64,000 nucleotides of DNA. It comes from Sulfurimonas sp. (GTDB lineage: Bacteria > Campylobacterota > Campylobacteria > Campylobacterales > Sulfurimonadaceae). Below the pieces are notes generated by a model that saw only the letters and a program-made list of their open reading frames with translations, had not been told where the DNA came from and ran no database searches. Location of the stretch: the NCBI GenBank assembly GCA_028689055.1, contig JAQTWZ010000007.1, positions 1-64,000 on the forward strand, in the 5' to 3' direction. A program made the translations under genes and the position numbers. Shown here piece after piece: positions 1 through 9,038 of the stretch (positions within the stretch are counted from its first letter, which is position 1; every line of letters begins with the position of its first letter).

Positions 1-174
1 AAATATATTTTTTACCTCATTTTTGAACAGACTCTCCTTTTTTATCTATTTTATTGAATTCTAACTTTTAGCAATTATTAGATTTTCAAATCTACTCATA
101 GATAAAGTTTTATCAAAAAATTGTCACTTATTTATTACTACTTTAAGGTTTGTTCGATACTATTTTCACAATGA
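1..174. other. AT-rich non-coding stretch at window start
   Basis: No credible reading frame is visible in these bases on either strand. The stretch is strongly AT-rich and leads into the hairpin at 175-209. It may be the 3' flank of a gene lying outside the window plus part of the upstream region of the molybdoenzyme operon. Confidence 0.5.
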
Positions 175-209
175 AGATGCCCTATATCAGAAGAATAAGG
201 GCATCTTTT
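175..209 (+). terminator. Rho-independent terminator upstream of the molybdoenzyme operon
   Basis: A perfect 9-bp stem (AGATGCCCT at 175-183 with AGGGCATCT at 198-206) encloses a 14-nt loop and runs into a short T tract. It probably ends a plus-strand transcript that begins before the window and so insulates the operon starting at 279. Confidence 0.7.
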
Positions 210-278
210 AAAACAGATTAGTCGTAGTTATCAATCTTAACAATTTGCCGTTTATGAAAAAAGGCTAAAGGAGAATAT

Positions 279-917
279 ATGCAATTAGGTTTCCTAGTTG
301 ATTTACATCTGTGTATGGGATGTAAAGGATGTGAGATCGCATGTAAAGTGGAAAATGAAGTACCACTTAGTACATGGAGACTTCGTGTAAAATATGTAGA
401 TGTAGGAACTTTTCCTGAAACAAGAAGAACTTTTACACCGTTAAGATGTAATCATTGTGAAAATGCACCTTGTGAGAGAATTTGTCCGGTTTCTGCATTA
501 CATTATCTTGAAAATGGCATTGTAAATATCGATAAAGAGAGATGTATCGGTTGTGCAGGTTGTGTGATGGCTTGTCCTTATGGTGCTATCTATATAGATC
601 CTCAAACGCAAACAGCAGATAAATGTACATACTGTGCGCACCGTGTCGCATCTTCTATGATGCCTGCTTGTGTTGTAGCATGTCCTGTTCAGGCAAATAT
701 TTTTGGCGATTTGGATGATCCAATGTCAAATATTTCAAAGTACATTACAAAAAATCAAGGAAATGTTCAAGTGCGTAAACCTGAAAAAGGTACAAATCCT
801 CATCACTATTATGTAGGCGGCGGTAATGTGACACTGAACCCACTTGCATCTCATAGAATAGAGGGGCATTCACTCTTTAATAATATTACAACACTTCCAG
901 TAGGAGGACACCACTAA
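279..917 (+). CDS. Four-cluster ferredoxin subunit of a molybdopterin oxidoreductase (PsrB/TtrB/NrfC-like)
   Basis: A 212-residue electron-transfer subunit. Four cysteine groups are visible: CMGCKGCEIAC near residue 12, CNHCENAPCERIC near 52, CIGCAGCVMAC near 85 and the CTYC...C...CP group near 110-130. This is the 16-cysteine, four [4Fe-4S] pattern of DmsB/PsrB/TtrB/NrfC proteins. Such subunits pass electrons between a quinone-reactive NrfD protein and a molybdenum subunit; both follow directly (917 and 1835). There is no Tat signal of its own, so it would be exported with the catalytic subunit, as is usual for this family. An AAAGGAG ribosome site lies just upstream of the ATG, and the stop overlaps the next start by one base. 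The substrate of the complex cannot be read from this subunit. Confidence 0.9.
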   Translation: MQLGFLVDLHLCMGCKGCEIACKVENEVPLSTWRLRVKYVDVGTFPETRRTFTPLRCNHCENAPCERICPVSALHYLENGIVNIDKERCIGCAGCVMACPYGAIYIDPQTQTADKCTYCAHRVASSMMPACVVACPVQANIFGDLDDPMSNISKYITKNQGNVQVRKPEKGTNPHHYYVGGGNVTLNPLASHRIEGHSLFNNITTLPVGGHH

Positions 918-1822
918 TGGCTGTACATGAAATATTAGCAGCAACAAACGCTGTAGTTACTTTAGATGTGGCGATTCCAGGTATAGTTTGGCCTTGGTTG
1001 GTTACTATAAATATGTGGGCAAAAAGTATAGGGACAGGTGTGATTTTTATGCTGTTTTTACTGCTTAGAAAACATCCTGAACAAGCAGGTAGCTTACGAT
1101 TTCCTACAACTGTAGTATCAATTATATTTATCCATTTATTTTTACTTTTTACATTGGCGGATCTCCATCAACCATTTAGAATGTGGCATATATTTTTCTA
1201 TCCTCATTTAAACTCAGCGATTACTATCGGTGCGTGGATGGCGACGGTATTTGTTGGTTTATTATTCTTACTTGCATTTCTCTCTTTTATCAAAAAAGAC
1301 AATGCTGCGTTTGATAAAACATTAACATGGGTGACTATTCTAGCTATTCCTGTTACACTTTATACGGCAGCTCTTATGTCTCAGTGTACGGCGCGTGAAC
1401 TATGGCAAATGCCGACAGAATCAGCGCAAATGATTCTTGCAGCACTTCTTTCTGGTTCTGCGTTTATGATTTTACTTGGCGGCTCTAAACTTAACTATGA
1501 AGCGAAAAAAACTTTAGGTGTTGTTTTAGGACTGAGTGCATTTATGTCATTTACACTTTATATGGCAGAGTATATCTTTGGCCCGATGAAAGCAGAAGAA
1601 GTTGCAGCGGTATTAGAATATATCAAAGGTGATGGTCCATATACAGTTATGTTCTGGTTAGGTCAGTGGATAGCGTATCTTTTACCTATGCTATTTATTT
1701 TACTGAGCCGTGCGAGCAAATCTGAATCAATTTTAAAACTTGCAGCGATTCTTGCGTTAGCAGGTCTGTGGTTAGTTAAACATGTTTGGCTGATGATCCC
1801 ACAATTATTACCAATGAGTTAA
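917..1822 (+). CDS. NrfD/PsrC-type membrane quinone-interacting subunit
   Basis: A 301-residue, very hydrophobic protein with about eight predicted membrane segments, typical of the NrfD/PsrC family that exchanges electrons between the quinone pool and a periplasmic ferredoxin subunit. These proteins bind quinone but no haem. A GGAGG ribosome site lies inside the end of the preceding ferredoxin gene and the two genes overlap by one base, so translation is coupled. Twelve bases separate it from the catalytic subunit. The order ferredoxin, NrfD, molybdenum subunit is the BCA order known for tetrathionate (ttrBCA) and some selenate reductases, rather than psrABC; this hints at the type of enzyme but does not prove a substrate. 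Confidence 0.88.
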   Translation: MAVHEILAATNAVVTLDVAIPGIVWPWLVTINMWAKSIGTGVIFMLFLLLRKHPEQAGSLRFPTTVVSIIFIHLFLLFTLADLHQPFRMWHIFFYPHLNSAITIGAWMATVFVGLLFLLAFLSFIKKDNAAFDKTLTWVTILAIPVTLYTAALMSQCTARELWQMPTESAQMILAALLSGSAFMILLGGSKLNYEAKKTLGVVLGLSAFMSFTLYMAEYIFGPMKAEEVAAVLEYIKGDGPYTVMFWLGQWIAYLLPMLFILLSRASKSESILKLAAILALAGLWLVKHVWLMIPQLLPMS

Positions 1823-1834
1823 GGAGAAATATTA

Positions 1835-4800
1835 ATGTATTTACAAAGTAGAAGAACATTTTTAAAAGGCGCTGCGTTTACTGTAGCGGGTGCCGCTATT
1901 GCTAAGGGTGTGTTTACGACAGATGTGCTTGCAGAATCTGTTGAGCAAAGCAAATTTACAAATACTCCGGACTCATTATCATTTTATCCTCCGATGGAAG
2001 AGTGGAATGATTTTAAAGAGCTTGACGGAGATGACTGGAAACGCGGTGGTATTGACCGTAAAGGTGTAAGAAGCGAATCAAATCCTGATGGTATTGAAGT
2101 AAACGACTATATGATTGTTCCTACGGCGTGTTCAAACTGTGAGGCTTCATGTGGTTTGACGGCTTGGATTGATAAAAAAACTTTCACAGTTAAAAAATAT
2201 ATGGGTAACCCATTGCACCCAGCTTCTCGTGGGCGTAACTGTGCAAAAGGTTATGCAGCGCAGTCACAAATGTATGATCCAGATCGTATAGCATTCCCAC
2301 TCAAGCGTGCTCCGGGTTCTGCTCGTGGCGAAGGTAAATGGATCCGTACAACTTGGGATGAAGCGATGACTACCATCGGTAAAAAAATGGGAGATACGAT
2401 TGAAAAAGGTGATGAGCTTTCTAGAAAATCAGTTATGTTCCATGTCGGTCGTCCAAATGAGAACGGATTTGTTCCAAAAATTTGGCATACACTTGGTCTT
2501 GATGCATACAATTCACATACAAATATTTGTTCAGCAAATGGTCGTACACCGACAATCCAATGGGCAAATGATGATAGAACATCACCAGATTGGGCTAATG
2601 CGAAACTTATTTTCCTAAACTCATCTCATGCCGCAGATGCAGGTCACTACTTCCAGCAATCAGCTTCGTTTATCGCTGATGCAAGAGCAAAAGGCGCGAA
2701 GATGGTTGTTATGGATCCTCGTCTCTCAAACTCAGCAGGTATGGCGGATCTTTGGATCGCTGCTTGGCCGGGAACTGAACCGGTTATTTATCTTTATTTA
2801 GCACAAAGAATGTTAAATGAAGACAAAGTAAATAAAGCATTTGTAAAAAAATGGATTAACTGGGAAGTTATGCTTGATAACAAAAAGTATTTAGAGTTTA
2901 TGGTTGAAAAAGGCTATATCTCTAAAGTGCCATCAGGAAATGATTTTAATGCGTTCTTGGATATGATGAAAGAGTTGTACACTCCATATACACTTGAGTA
3001 CGCAGTAAAAGAGACACATGTTCCTGCACACAAACTTGAAGCACTTTATGATATGTTTATCTGGGCTGGTACATCTATCTCTTCATATTTCTGGCGTGCT
3101 GCTGCTGCGGGTAACCGTGGTGGCTGGATGAGTGGTAGAACAGGTTACTTCTCACTTGCACTTCGTGGGGCTATCGGACCAGAAGGTGGAACATTCTTCC
3201 ACCATTGGCATGTTATCTCAGTCGCAGGCAAAGGTGGTTCTGCTACAGTTGGACAAGGTATGCGTGGTGCGGATATTCCTAAAGTTGATGTTTATAACGA
3301 ACTAACTTGGCCGCCGGAATGGCCGCTCTCAACCTATGAGATGTCATACCTTTTACCTCACTTGTTAAGTGATACACAGTGGCAAGATAAATGGAGAGCA
3401 AAAGGTTTGAGCGTACCTCAAAAACTTTCAGTTTATATTCCTCGTATGTACAATCCGGTGTGGATTAATCCAGATGGTTTCAGATGGATTGACACACTCA
3501 AAGATGAGTCTAAGATGGAACTTACTATGAATCTTTCTCCTGTATGGAGTGAGACGAACTGGTATATGGATTATATCCTTCCGGTTGGACTTGCAGGTGA
3601 GAGACATGACCAACACTCTGAGGCTACTATGCCTGCTCGTTGGACATCATTCCGTCAACCGGTTATGAGAGTTGCACTCGAAAAAATGGGCTGGAAACCT
3701 CAAAATCCTAACCGTGCTACACTTGAAGCACACATCAAAGCTGGTCTTGGCGAGGTTTGGGAAGAGAATGAGTTCTGGTTTGATATGTGTGTAAACTACA
3801 TCGATCCAACAGGAAAACTCGGTATCAAAAAAATGTGGGAATCTAAAAAGAACCCAGGTAAACCGGTTACTATTGCAGAGTGGTATGATGCTGCGTTTGG
3901 TGATAACTTGCCAAATCTCAAAGCTACAGCTACTGCGGATGCAAGATACAAAAACGCAGAATATCCTGTATATGAATACTTAAGAGATCATGGTGCATGG
4001 ATGGAAGAGAATAAAATCTATTCTGCACAAGAGCGTGAGATAAAAGACGACGGTGTGAACTATATCTCTCACGGTCACAAATATCCTAAACATGATGTGA
4101 CAACAAATAGCCGTACAGGTGTTATGTCTGTGGAACATCATGGAGTGAAAAAACCTATCGGTATTGAGATAGACGGCAAGAAAATGGAAGGTTTTGCAAC
4201 ACTTGATAAAAAACTTGACTTCTTCTGTGAGTGGATGGCTGATGATTGGAAATGGCCAGAATACGCAATTCCATTCTATCCAAGAAATGATGAAGAGAAA
4301 AAAGCGATGCCACATATCGTGTCGCACGTAAATCACTCGTACATGAGCGAGAAAAACTCTTATGCGCTTAATACTGTTTTCCGTTTGCCGTATAATATTC
4401 ATACGCGTTCTGCAAACTCTAAGCACTTGATGGAGATTTCACAAAACCACGATCCAATTTGGATTTCAACTCCAGATGCTGCGCGTCAAGGTTTCAAACG
4501 CGGTGATGCAATCCGTGTTAGAATCCTCGATAGCGTTACGGGACTTGATTCGGGTTATTTTGTAGCTATGGCTGTTCCGACTGAAGGCGTTCTTCCTGGT
4601 ACACTAGCTTGTTCACACCATGGCGGTAGATGGAAACTTGTAAACTCTGTGACTATTCCAAACGGTGTAACAGATGGCAAAGTAGATTCTCAGCCAGTTG
4701 CACGTAATATGAACGATCCTAAGTTTATGGCTGCAAGTGTTGATAATGTAGGTAAAGAAGGCGCACAAATCAAAATAGAAGATTATGATGGTACTTCAGG

Positions 4801-5227
4801 TCTGAATAGTTTTGGCGTTCCAACTGCTGAACTTCAGATGGATGGAAAAGAAGGAAAACTGAAATATGTTGCCGGTATCAAACCATTCCATACGAAAAGA
4901 TTTGAAGACTATAACAGAGACAGTGGCAATATTTGGTGGGATGGACTCAGTGGCTCATGGCAAAATGCCGTGGCAGCTCCACATCCAGACCCTGTTTCTG
5001 GAATGCACTGTTGGCACCAAAAAGTTGTTTTAGAGCCTGCACAAGCTGGTGATAAAATCGGTGACATCTTCGTAAATTACGATAATAACTTTAAAATCTA
5101 TCAAGGATGGAGAGATCAATTGACTCGTGGATTAGATGCAAATTCTACAATCCGCCGTCCGAAACATATAAAACGTCCATGGGTGCCTTTATCAGATAAA
5201 GCATACGCTGTATCTATCAAAGCCTAA
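1835..5227 (+). CDS. Tat-exported molybdopterin oxidoreductase, large catalytic subunit (about 1130 aa)
   Basis: A 1130-residue catalytic subunit of the DMSO-reductase superfamily. The N-terminus carries a twin-arginine signal (SRRTFLKGAAF, residues 5-15), so the folded enzyme is sent to the periplasm. A [4Fe-4S] site is formed by C99, C102, C106 and C136. C232 in NICSANG sits where these enzymes usually place the molybdenum ligand. At 1130 residues it is much longer than polysulfide/thiosulfate PsrA/PhsA (about 760-800) and nearer TtrA-type or archaeal large forms. Together with the two preceding genes it forms a periplasmic, quinone-linked respiratory complex. Polysulfide, tetrathionate, selenate or arsenic substrates are all possible. 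No dedicated TorD chaperone is adjacent; one lies at 19.5 kb. A perfect hairpin follows the stop. Confidence 0.88.
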   Translation: MYLQSRRTFLKGAAFTVAGAAIAKGVFTTDVLAESVEQSKFTNTPDSLSFYPPMEEWNDFKELDGDDWKRGGIDRKGVRSESNPDGIEVNDYMIVPTACSNCEASCGLTAWIDKKTFTVKKYMGNPLHPASRGRNCAKGYAAQSQMYDPDRIAFPLKRAPGSARGEGKWIRTTWDEAMTTIGKKMGDTIEKGDELSRKSVMFHVGRPNENGFVPKIWHTLGLDAYNSHTNICSANGRTPTIQWANDDRTSPDWANAKLIFLNSSHAADAGHYFQQSASFIADARAKGAKMVVMDPRLSNSAGMADLWIAAWPGTEPVIYLYLAQRMLNEDKVNKAFVKKWINWEVMLDNKKYLEFMVEKGYISKVPSGNDFNAFLDMMKELYTPYTLEYAVKETHVPAHKLEALYDMFIWAGTSISSYFWRAAAAGNRGGWMSGRTGYFSLALRGAIGPEGGTFFHHWHVISVAGKGGSATVGQGMRGADIPKVDVYNELTWPPEWPLSTYEMSYLLPHLLSDTQWQDKWRAKGLSVPQKLSVYIPRMYNPVWINPDGFRWIDTLKDESKMELTMNLSPVWSETNWYMDYILPVGLAGERHDQHSEATMPARWTSFRQPVMRVALEKMGWKPQNPNRATLEAHIKAGLGEVWEENEFWFDMCVNYIDPTGKLGIKKMWESKKNPGKPVTIAEWYDAAFGDNLPNLKATATADARYKNAEYPVYEYLRDHGAWMEENKIYSAQEREIKDDGVNYISHGHKYPKHDVTTNSRTGVMSVEHHGVKKPIGIEIDGKKMEGFATLDKKLDFFCEWMADDWKWPEYAIPFYPRNDEEKKAMPHIVSHVNHSYMSEKNSYALNTVFRLPYNIHTRSANSKHLMEISQNHDPIWISTPDAARQGFKRGDAIRVRILDSVTGLDSGYFVAMAVPTEGVLPGTLACSHHGGRWKLVNSVTIPNGVTDGKVDSQPVARNMNDPKFMAASVDNVGKEGAQIKIEDYDGTSGLNSFGVPTAELQMDGKEGKLKYVAGIKPFHTKRFEDYNRDSGNIWWDGLSGSWQNAVAAPHPDPVSGMHCWHQKVVLEPAQAGDKIGDIFVNYDNNFKIYQGWRDQLTRGLDANSTIRRPKHIKRPWVPLSDKAYAVSIKA

Positions 5228-5233
5228 TACCCT

Positions 5234-5257
5234 TGCTCATGCATCTATGCATGAGCA
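5234..5257. terminator. Bidirectional hairpin between convergent genes
   Basis: A perfect 10-bp stem (TGCTCATGCA at 5234-5243 with TGCATGAGCA at 5248-5257) closes a 4-nt loop. It lies in the 42-bp gap between the molybdoenzyme gene (plus) and the thioredoxin-like gene (minus), so it can end both transcripts. Tails are T-rich but not pure T. Confidence 0.65.
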
Positions 5258-5269
5258 CAATCTCTCTTA

Positions 5270-5767
5270 TTATAAATCAGCCCACCACATTTTTAGATAC
5301 AAACCAAGTGTACTCGTATAACCGACATCAGAAAAAAGCATATTTTTCTCTTTATCATAGATAAATGTAGTTGGAAACGCAGCGATATTAAAGGCTTTGG
5401 ATATTTCTGCATCCTTATCATTTATAACATGAAAATCAAAACCTCTCTCCTGTAGATATCGACTGACTACCTCGTCTGTGCCTGATTTTACGGCAATGGT
5501 AAGCACTTCATAATGCTCTGAGATTCTTTGAATATTATCTGCTTCAAGTTTGCAAGTCGGGCACCATGTTGCCCATATATGAACAAGCAACGGCTTCTCT
5601 TTTGGGAGTGTGTAATTTTTTCCATCTATGAGCATAACGGTATCTAAATGCAACGGTGTTTTGGGAAGATCACTACTCTTATATATACTTATGATATTTG
5701 CAAAAATAGTCATGACTATAATAAATAGTACTATTTCTTTTGTATAGTGAAGAATTTTTTCTTTCAT
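5270..5767 (-). CDS. Membrane-anchored TlpA/DsbE-like thiol-disulfide protein
   Basis: A 165-residue protein with one N-terminal membrane segment (about residues 10-28) followed by a periplasmic thioredoxin-like domain. The redox motif is WCPTC near residue 70, preceded by HIWATW, and a cis-proline region is visible at AFPTTF. TlpA/ResA/DsbE-type proteins reduce or isomerise cysteines of periplasmic proteins, often in cytochrome c or copper-protein maturation; the neighbouring NosL-like copper protein fits a metal-site or thiol maintenance role, but that is inference. It converges on the molybdoenzyme gene and is divergent from the nosL-like gene. Confidence 0.85.
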   Translation of the reverse strand: MKEKILHYTKEIVLFIIVMTIFANIISIYKSSDLPKTPLHLDTVMLIDGKNYTLPKEKPLLVHIWATWCPTCKLEADNIQRISEHYEVLTIAVKSGTDEVVSRYLQERGFDFHVINDKDAEISKAFNIAAFPTTFIYDKEKNMLFSDVGYTSTLGLYLKMWWADL

Positions 5768-5817
5768 TTATGGCTCGCTTGAAGTGAATTTTTATACAAT
5801 TAGAGCGTGACTTAACA

Positions 5818-5834
5818 CAGGTGTAATAGACCTG
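5818..5834. promoter_or_regulatory. Possible operator between tlpA-like and nosL-like genes
   Basis: CAGGT at 5818-5822 and ACCTG at 5830-5834 form an inverted repeat with 7-nt spacing about 35 bases before the nosL-like start. The same stretch contains TTAAC...GTAA, loosely like Crp/Fnr-family half sites. An AT-rich ATTATAAA just downstream could be a -10 element. This is only a candidate regulator site. Confidence 0.3.
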
Positions 5835-5866
5835 AGATACTATTATAAAAATACTAAGGAAATAGA

Positions 5867-6358
5867 ATGATTAAAACATTAGGGTTAGCATTGATGATAG
5901 CATTACTCTCTGGATGCGGTGCAGAAAAAAGCATGACTCCAAAACAAGCGCTTTTTCAGAGTGTGAGTGAAAAGGATGCCGTTTTACTTCAAGATGGCAA
6001 AGAAAAACGCTACTGTGTTCGTTGTGGCATGGATTTAGTGCGTTTTTACAAAACAAGCCATGCCGCGGAGCATGAGGGCAAAGAGTTGCAGTATTGTTCT
6101 ATCCATTGTTTAGAAGAACATTTAGGCGAGGGTGTAACACTTAAAAATCCAAGAGTTGTAGATGTTGCATCACTCAAGTTTATATCCATAGCCGATGCGT
6201 ATTATGTCGTAGGCAGTTCAAAACGCGGCACCATGAGCCGTGTGAGTAAATATGCTTTTGCGGATGCAGAAGAAGCGAAAAAATTTCAGAAACTGTATGG
6301 TGGAGAGATAATGAGATTTGATGGTGCTCAAGCGAAAGCGAAAGAGGATTTTAAATAA
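5867..6358 (+). CDS. nosL: NosL-like copper-binding lipoprotein
   Basis: A 163-residue lipoprotein. The signal peptide ends in the lipobox LSGC (cysteine 17). The mature part carries the NosL hallmarks: a CxxCGMDL motif near residue 50, a CSIHC pair near residue 77, and the later YAFADAEEAKKF...YGGEIM segment. NosL binds Cu(I) and helps assemble the copper centres of nitrous oxide reductase; related proteins serve other periplasmic copper sites. No nosZ or other nos gene is in the window, so its client here is unknown. An AAGGAAA ribosome site precedes the ATG. It faces dnaK convergently with hairpins between. Confidence 0.82.
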   Translation: MIKTLGLALMIALLSGCGAEKSMTPKQALFQSVSEKDAVLLQDGKEKRYCVRCGMDLVRFYKTSHAAEHEGKELQYCSIHCLEEHLGEGVTLKNPRVVDVASLKFISIADAYYVVGSSKRGTMSRVSKYAFADAEEAKKFQKLYGGEIMRFDGAQAKAKEDFK

Positions 6359-6360
6359 TT

Positions 6361-6412
6361 TAGAGTAGAAAAATCTACTCTAAAGGGCAGGAGATAGAGT
6401 TTACTCTATCTC
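6361..6412. terminator. Tandem hairpins between nosL-like gene and dnaK
   Basis: Two perfect stems lie side by side. TAGAGTAGA 6361-6369 pairs with TCTACTCTA 6374-6382. GAGATAGAGT 6391-6400 pairs with ACTCTATCTC 6403-6412 and includes the dnaK stop codon. They separate convergent genes and can stop transcription from both sides. Confidence 0.65.
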
Positions 6413-8287
6413 AGCATCGATGACATCGTCATCTTGTTTTTTCTTTTTGGTATCAGCTTCACCTGCTTCACCGCCTTGTTCTTGTTTGTACATCTGCTCT
6501 GCCATTTTATGAGAAGCTTCTGTCAAAGTTTTTACCTTTGCTTCGATCTGTTCTTTTGTTGCGTTTGTATCTTTGAGAACATCTTTAAGTTCAGTGATGG
6601 CAGATTCGATATTCGCTTTTTCTTGCGCTTCGATTTTTTCACCCATCTCAACCAAAGATTTTTCAGTTTGAGCGATAAGTGCGTCTGCTTGGTTTTTAAG
6701 CTCTACGAGCTCTTTTCTTTTGCCGTCTTCTGCTTTGTGCGCTTCAGCATCTTGAACCATTTTATTGATCTCTTCTTCGCTGAGTCCTGAACTACCAGAG
6801 ATAGTGATAGACTGAGACTTACCTGTACCTTTGTCTGTTGAGCTAACAGTTAAGATACCGTTTGCATCGATGTCAAAAGTTACTTCGATTTGAGGTACAC
6901 CTCTTGGTGCAGCTGCAATATTGCCAAGTTCAAAGAGACCTAGAGACTTGTTGTCTTTTGCAAATTCTCTTTCACCTTGAACAACTGAGATACTTACAGC
7001 CGGTTGGTTGTCTTCAGCAGTTGAGAAGATTTGAGATTTTTTTACAGGGATTGTTGTCCCTTTTTCGATGATTTTTGTAGCAACACCGCCCAAAGTCTCG
7101 ATACCGAGTGAAAGAGGTGTAACGTCAAGAAGAAGTACGTCTTTAACATCCCCACGTAAAACACCACCTTGGATAGCAGCACCGGCAGCTACAACTTCGT
7201 CAGGGTTTACACTTTTGTTGAGTGTTTTTCCACCGAAGTATGCTGAAACCATCTCTTGAGCTTTTGGTACACGGATTGAACCACCAACCATGATGATCTC
7301 TTTGATGTCTTTATTTTCCAAACCAGACTCTTTCATAGCTGTTTTGATATGATCAATTGTTTCTTTAATAAGAGTCTCAATCATTCCTTCAAATTTCGCA
7401 CGAGTTAGTTTAATGACCAAGTGTTGTGGTCCAGCTTCTGTCATAGTGATAAACGGAAGGTTTATCTCAGTTTCAGTTGAGCTTGAAAGCTCTTTCTTTG
7501 CGTTTTCTGCTGCATCTTTGAGACGCTGTAATGCCATCTTGTCATTTTTGAGATCAATACCGTGCGTGTTTTTGAATTCACTGTTTAGATAATCAACGAT
7601 TTTATTGTCAAAGTCGTCACCACCTAAAAATGCGTTTCCGTCAGTTGAGAGAACCTCAAAAGTACCATCAGAAATCTCTAAAACAGTAACGTCAAATGTC
7701 CCGCCTCCCAAGTCGTAAACAAGTACGTTTTCATCTGATTTACTCTCAAGACCATACGCAAGTGCTGAAGCTGTAGGCTCGTTGATGATACGAAGAACAT
7801 TGAGTCCTGCGATCGTTCCTGCATCTTTTGTAGCCTTTCTTTGCGCATCATTGAAGTAAGCAGGAACCGTGATAACAGCGTCTGTTACAGTTGAACCGAT
7901 GTACGCTTCTGCATCTTCTTTGAGTTTGCTGAGGATTTTTGCAGAGATCTCTTGTGGCGTGTATATCTTGCCTGCAACATCAACCGCAGCCATACCATCT
8001 TTATTTACTATATTGTATGTTACTTTGTCATGAGCGGCTTTTGCGTTTTCTTCGCTCATCATAAGACCCATGATTCTCTTGATAGAAGAGATAGTTTTGT
8101 TTGGGTTTGTGATCGCTTGGCGTTTTGCCGGATCTCCTACTAAAACCTCACCTTTATCTGTAAACGCAACTACTGAAGGCGTTGTGTTTTTCCCTTCTTT
8201 GTTAGGGATGATTTTTGCTTCACCACCTTCATACACTGCAACACATGAATTTGTTGTTCCTAAATCTATACCGATTACTTTACTCAT
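6401..8287 (-). CDS. dnaK: Chaperone DnaK (Hsp70)
   Basis: A 628-residue Hsp70. The nucleotide-binding domain (about residues 1-385) starts with the diagnostic [14 protein letters not shown] and includes [10 protein letters not shown] and the [10 protein letters not shown] signature; the substrate-binding domain follows (TPLSLGIET linker region) and the helical lid ends in an acidic tail, VIDAEIE. With GrpE, encoded 28 bp upstream in the same operon, it runs ATP-dependent folding of cytosolic proteins. The length and all main motifs are normal. An AAGGAAA ribosome site precedes the ATG. Expression should follow the heat-shock promoter upstream of grpE. Confidence 0.98.
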   Translation of the reverse strand: MSKVIGIDLGTTNSCVAVYEGGEAKIIPNKEGKNTTPSVVAFTDKGEVLVGDPAKRQAITNPNKTISSIKRIMGLMMSEENAKAAHDKVTYNIVNKDGMAAVDVAGKIYTPQEISAKILSKLKEDAEAYIGSTVTDAVITVPAYFNDAQRKATKDAGTIAGLNVLRIINEPTASALAYGLESKSDENVLVYDLGGGTFDVTVLEISDGTFEVLSTDGNAFLGGDDFDNKIVDYLNSEFKNTHGIDLKNDKMALQRLKDAAENAKKELSSSTETEINLPFITMTEAGPQHLVIKLTRAKFEGMIETLIKETIDHIKTAMKESGLENKDIKEIIMVGGSIRVPKAQEMVSAYFGGKTLNKSVNPDEVVAAGAAIQGGVLRGDVKDVLLLDVTPLSLGIETLGGVATKIIEKGTTIPVKKSQIFSTAEDNQPAVSISVVQGEREFAKDNKSLGLFELGNIAAAPRGVPQIEVTFDIDANGILTVSSTDKGTGKSQSITISGSSGLSEEEINKMVQDAEAHKAEDGKRKELVELKNQADALIAQTEKSLVEMGEKIEAQEKANIESAITELKDVLKDTNATKEQIEAKVKTLTEASHKMAEQMYKQEQGGEAGEADTKKKKQDDDVIDAEIE

Positions 8288-8315
8288 TATAATTTCCTTA
8301 ATTTTATTTTATTTT

Positions 8316-8876
8316 TTAATTCGCGACGACTACCATTGCTTCACGCAACGGTCTCTCTTTATATTTGTAACCCGTTTGAAAAGTTTGAACGATTTGTCCA
8401 CTTTCTACCGTGTCACTCTCTACGCTTTGGATAGCGTTATGGATATTTGGGTCAAATGGCTCATCATGAGCGACCATAGTCACTCCGTGTTTCTCCAAAG
8501 AGTTGAGTAGTTGTTTGTGTGTTAGTTCTATACCTTCTTTGAGTTTTGCAAAAAGATCTTCAGGATTTGTATCCATCTTTGCAGAGTTCATCGCACCTTG
8601 AAGTGAGTCCATAACTGGAATCATATCTTTGGCAAACTTCTCATTTGCATACTCTACGGCAGTATATTTTTCACGTTCAAGTCTTTTTTTGATATTTTCA
8701 AAGTCAGCATGCACGCGTGCATATTTCTCTTTGAGTTGCGTTAGCTCTTCTTGCAGAAGGTCAAACTCATTTGCAACCGCTTCCGCCTCAGCTTCTGCTT
8801 CGTCACTTTTTGTATCCAAAGGCAGTTCTTCGACCTCTGGAACTTTGTTTTTTAGTTCTTCTTCTTGTGTTGACAT
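8316..8876 (-). CDS. grpE: Nucleotide exchange factor GrpE
   Basis: A 186-residue GrpE. It has an acidic N-terminal tail, a long coiled coil (about residues 35-95, with ENIKKRLEREK), and the C-terminal beta domain with the family signature around the NAIQSVES...VQTFQTGYKYKERPLREAMVVV segment. GrpE releases ADP from DnaK. It is the first gene of a grpE-dnaK operon. In many Campylobacterota hrcA precedes grpE; here the upstream neighbour is an unrelated divergent gene and no hrcA is present in the window. Confidence 0.96.
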   Translation of the reverse strand: MSTQEEELKNKVPEVEELPLDTKSDEAEAEAEAVANEFDLLQEELTQLKEKYARVHADFENIKKRLEREKYTAVEYANEKFAKDMIPVMDSLQGAMNSAKMDTNPEDLFAKLKEGIELTHKQLLNSLEKHGVTMVAHDEPFDPNIHNAIQSVESDTVESGQIVQTFQTGYKYKERPLREAMVVVAN

Positions 8877-8913
8877 AATTGTTCAGTTGCTCCTTCTCTA
8901 AAAAGATGGAATA

Positions 8914-8943
8914 ATTATACATATTGAGTGTAACAATGTCAAG
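8914..8943 (-). promoter_or_regulatory. Consensus sigma-70 promoter of grpE-dnaK with HAIR/HspR-like operator
   Basis: On the minus strand TTGACA (8942-8937) and TATAAT (8919-8914) are separated by exactly 17 bases, a perfect housekeeping promoter. An inverted repeat CTTGACA-N7-ACTCAAT (8943-8923) covers the -35 element and the spacer. It matches the HspR box HAIR, CTTGAGT-N7-ACTCAAG, at 11 of 14 positions. HspR is known to repress chaperone operons in Helicobacter and Campylobacter. No CIRCE (HrcA) element is seen. The promoter is direct observation; repressor identity is inference. Confidence 0.75.
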
Positions 8944-9038
8944 TGTATATTGAATATTTTAACTCAATAAACTTTAGTCAATATCTATCAAGTATGATTT
9001 TTCTTGAAATATTTAAACTTCGTTAAGTAAGAAAGGGT

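Noticed and set aside
3980-4426. 148-residue antisense frame inside the molybdoenzyme gene
   Set aside because: It is opposite a well-conserved catalytic subunit, rich in His, Phe and Ile from reverse reading, and has no ribosome site.
8070-8510. Plus-strand frame across the dnaK-grpE junction
   Set aside because: Lies antisense to two conserved chaperone genes and shows no family resemblance.
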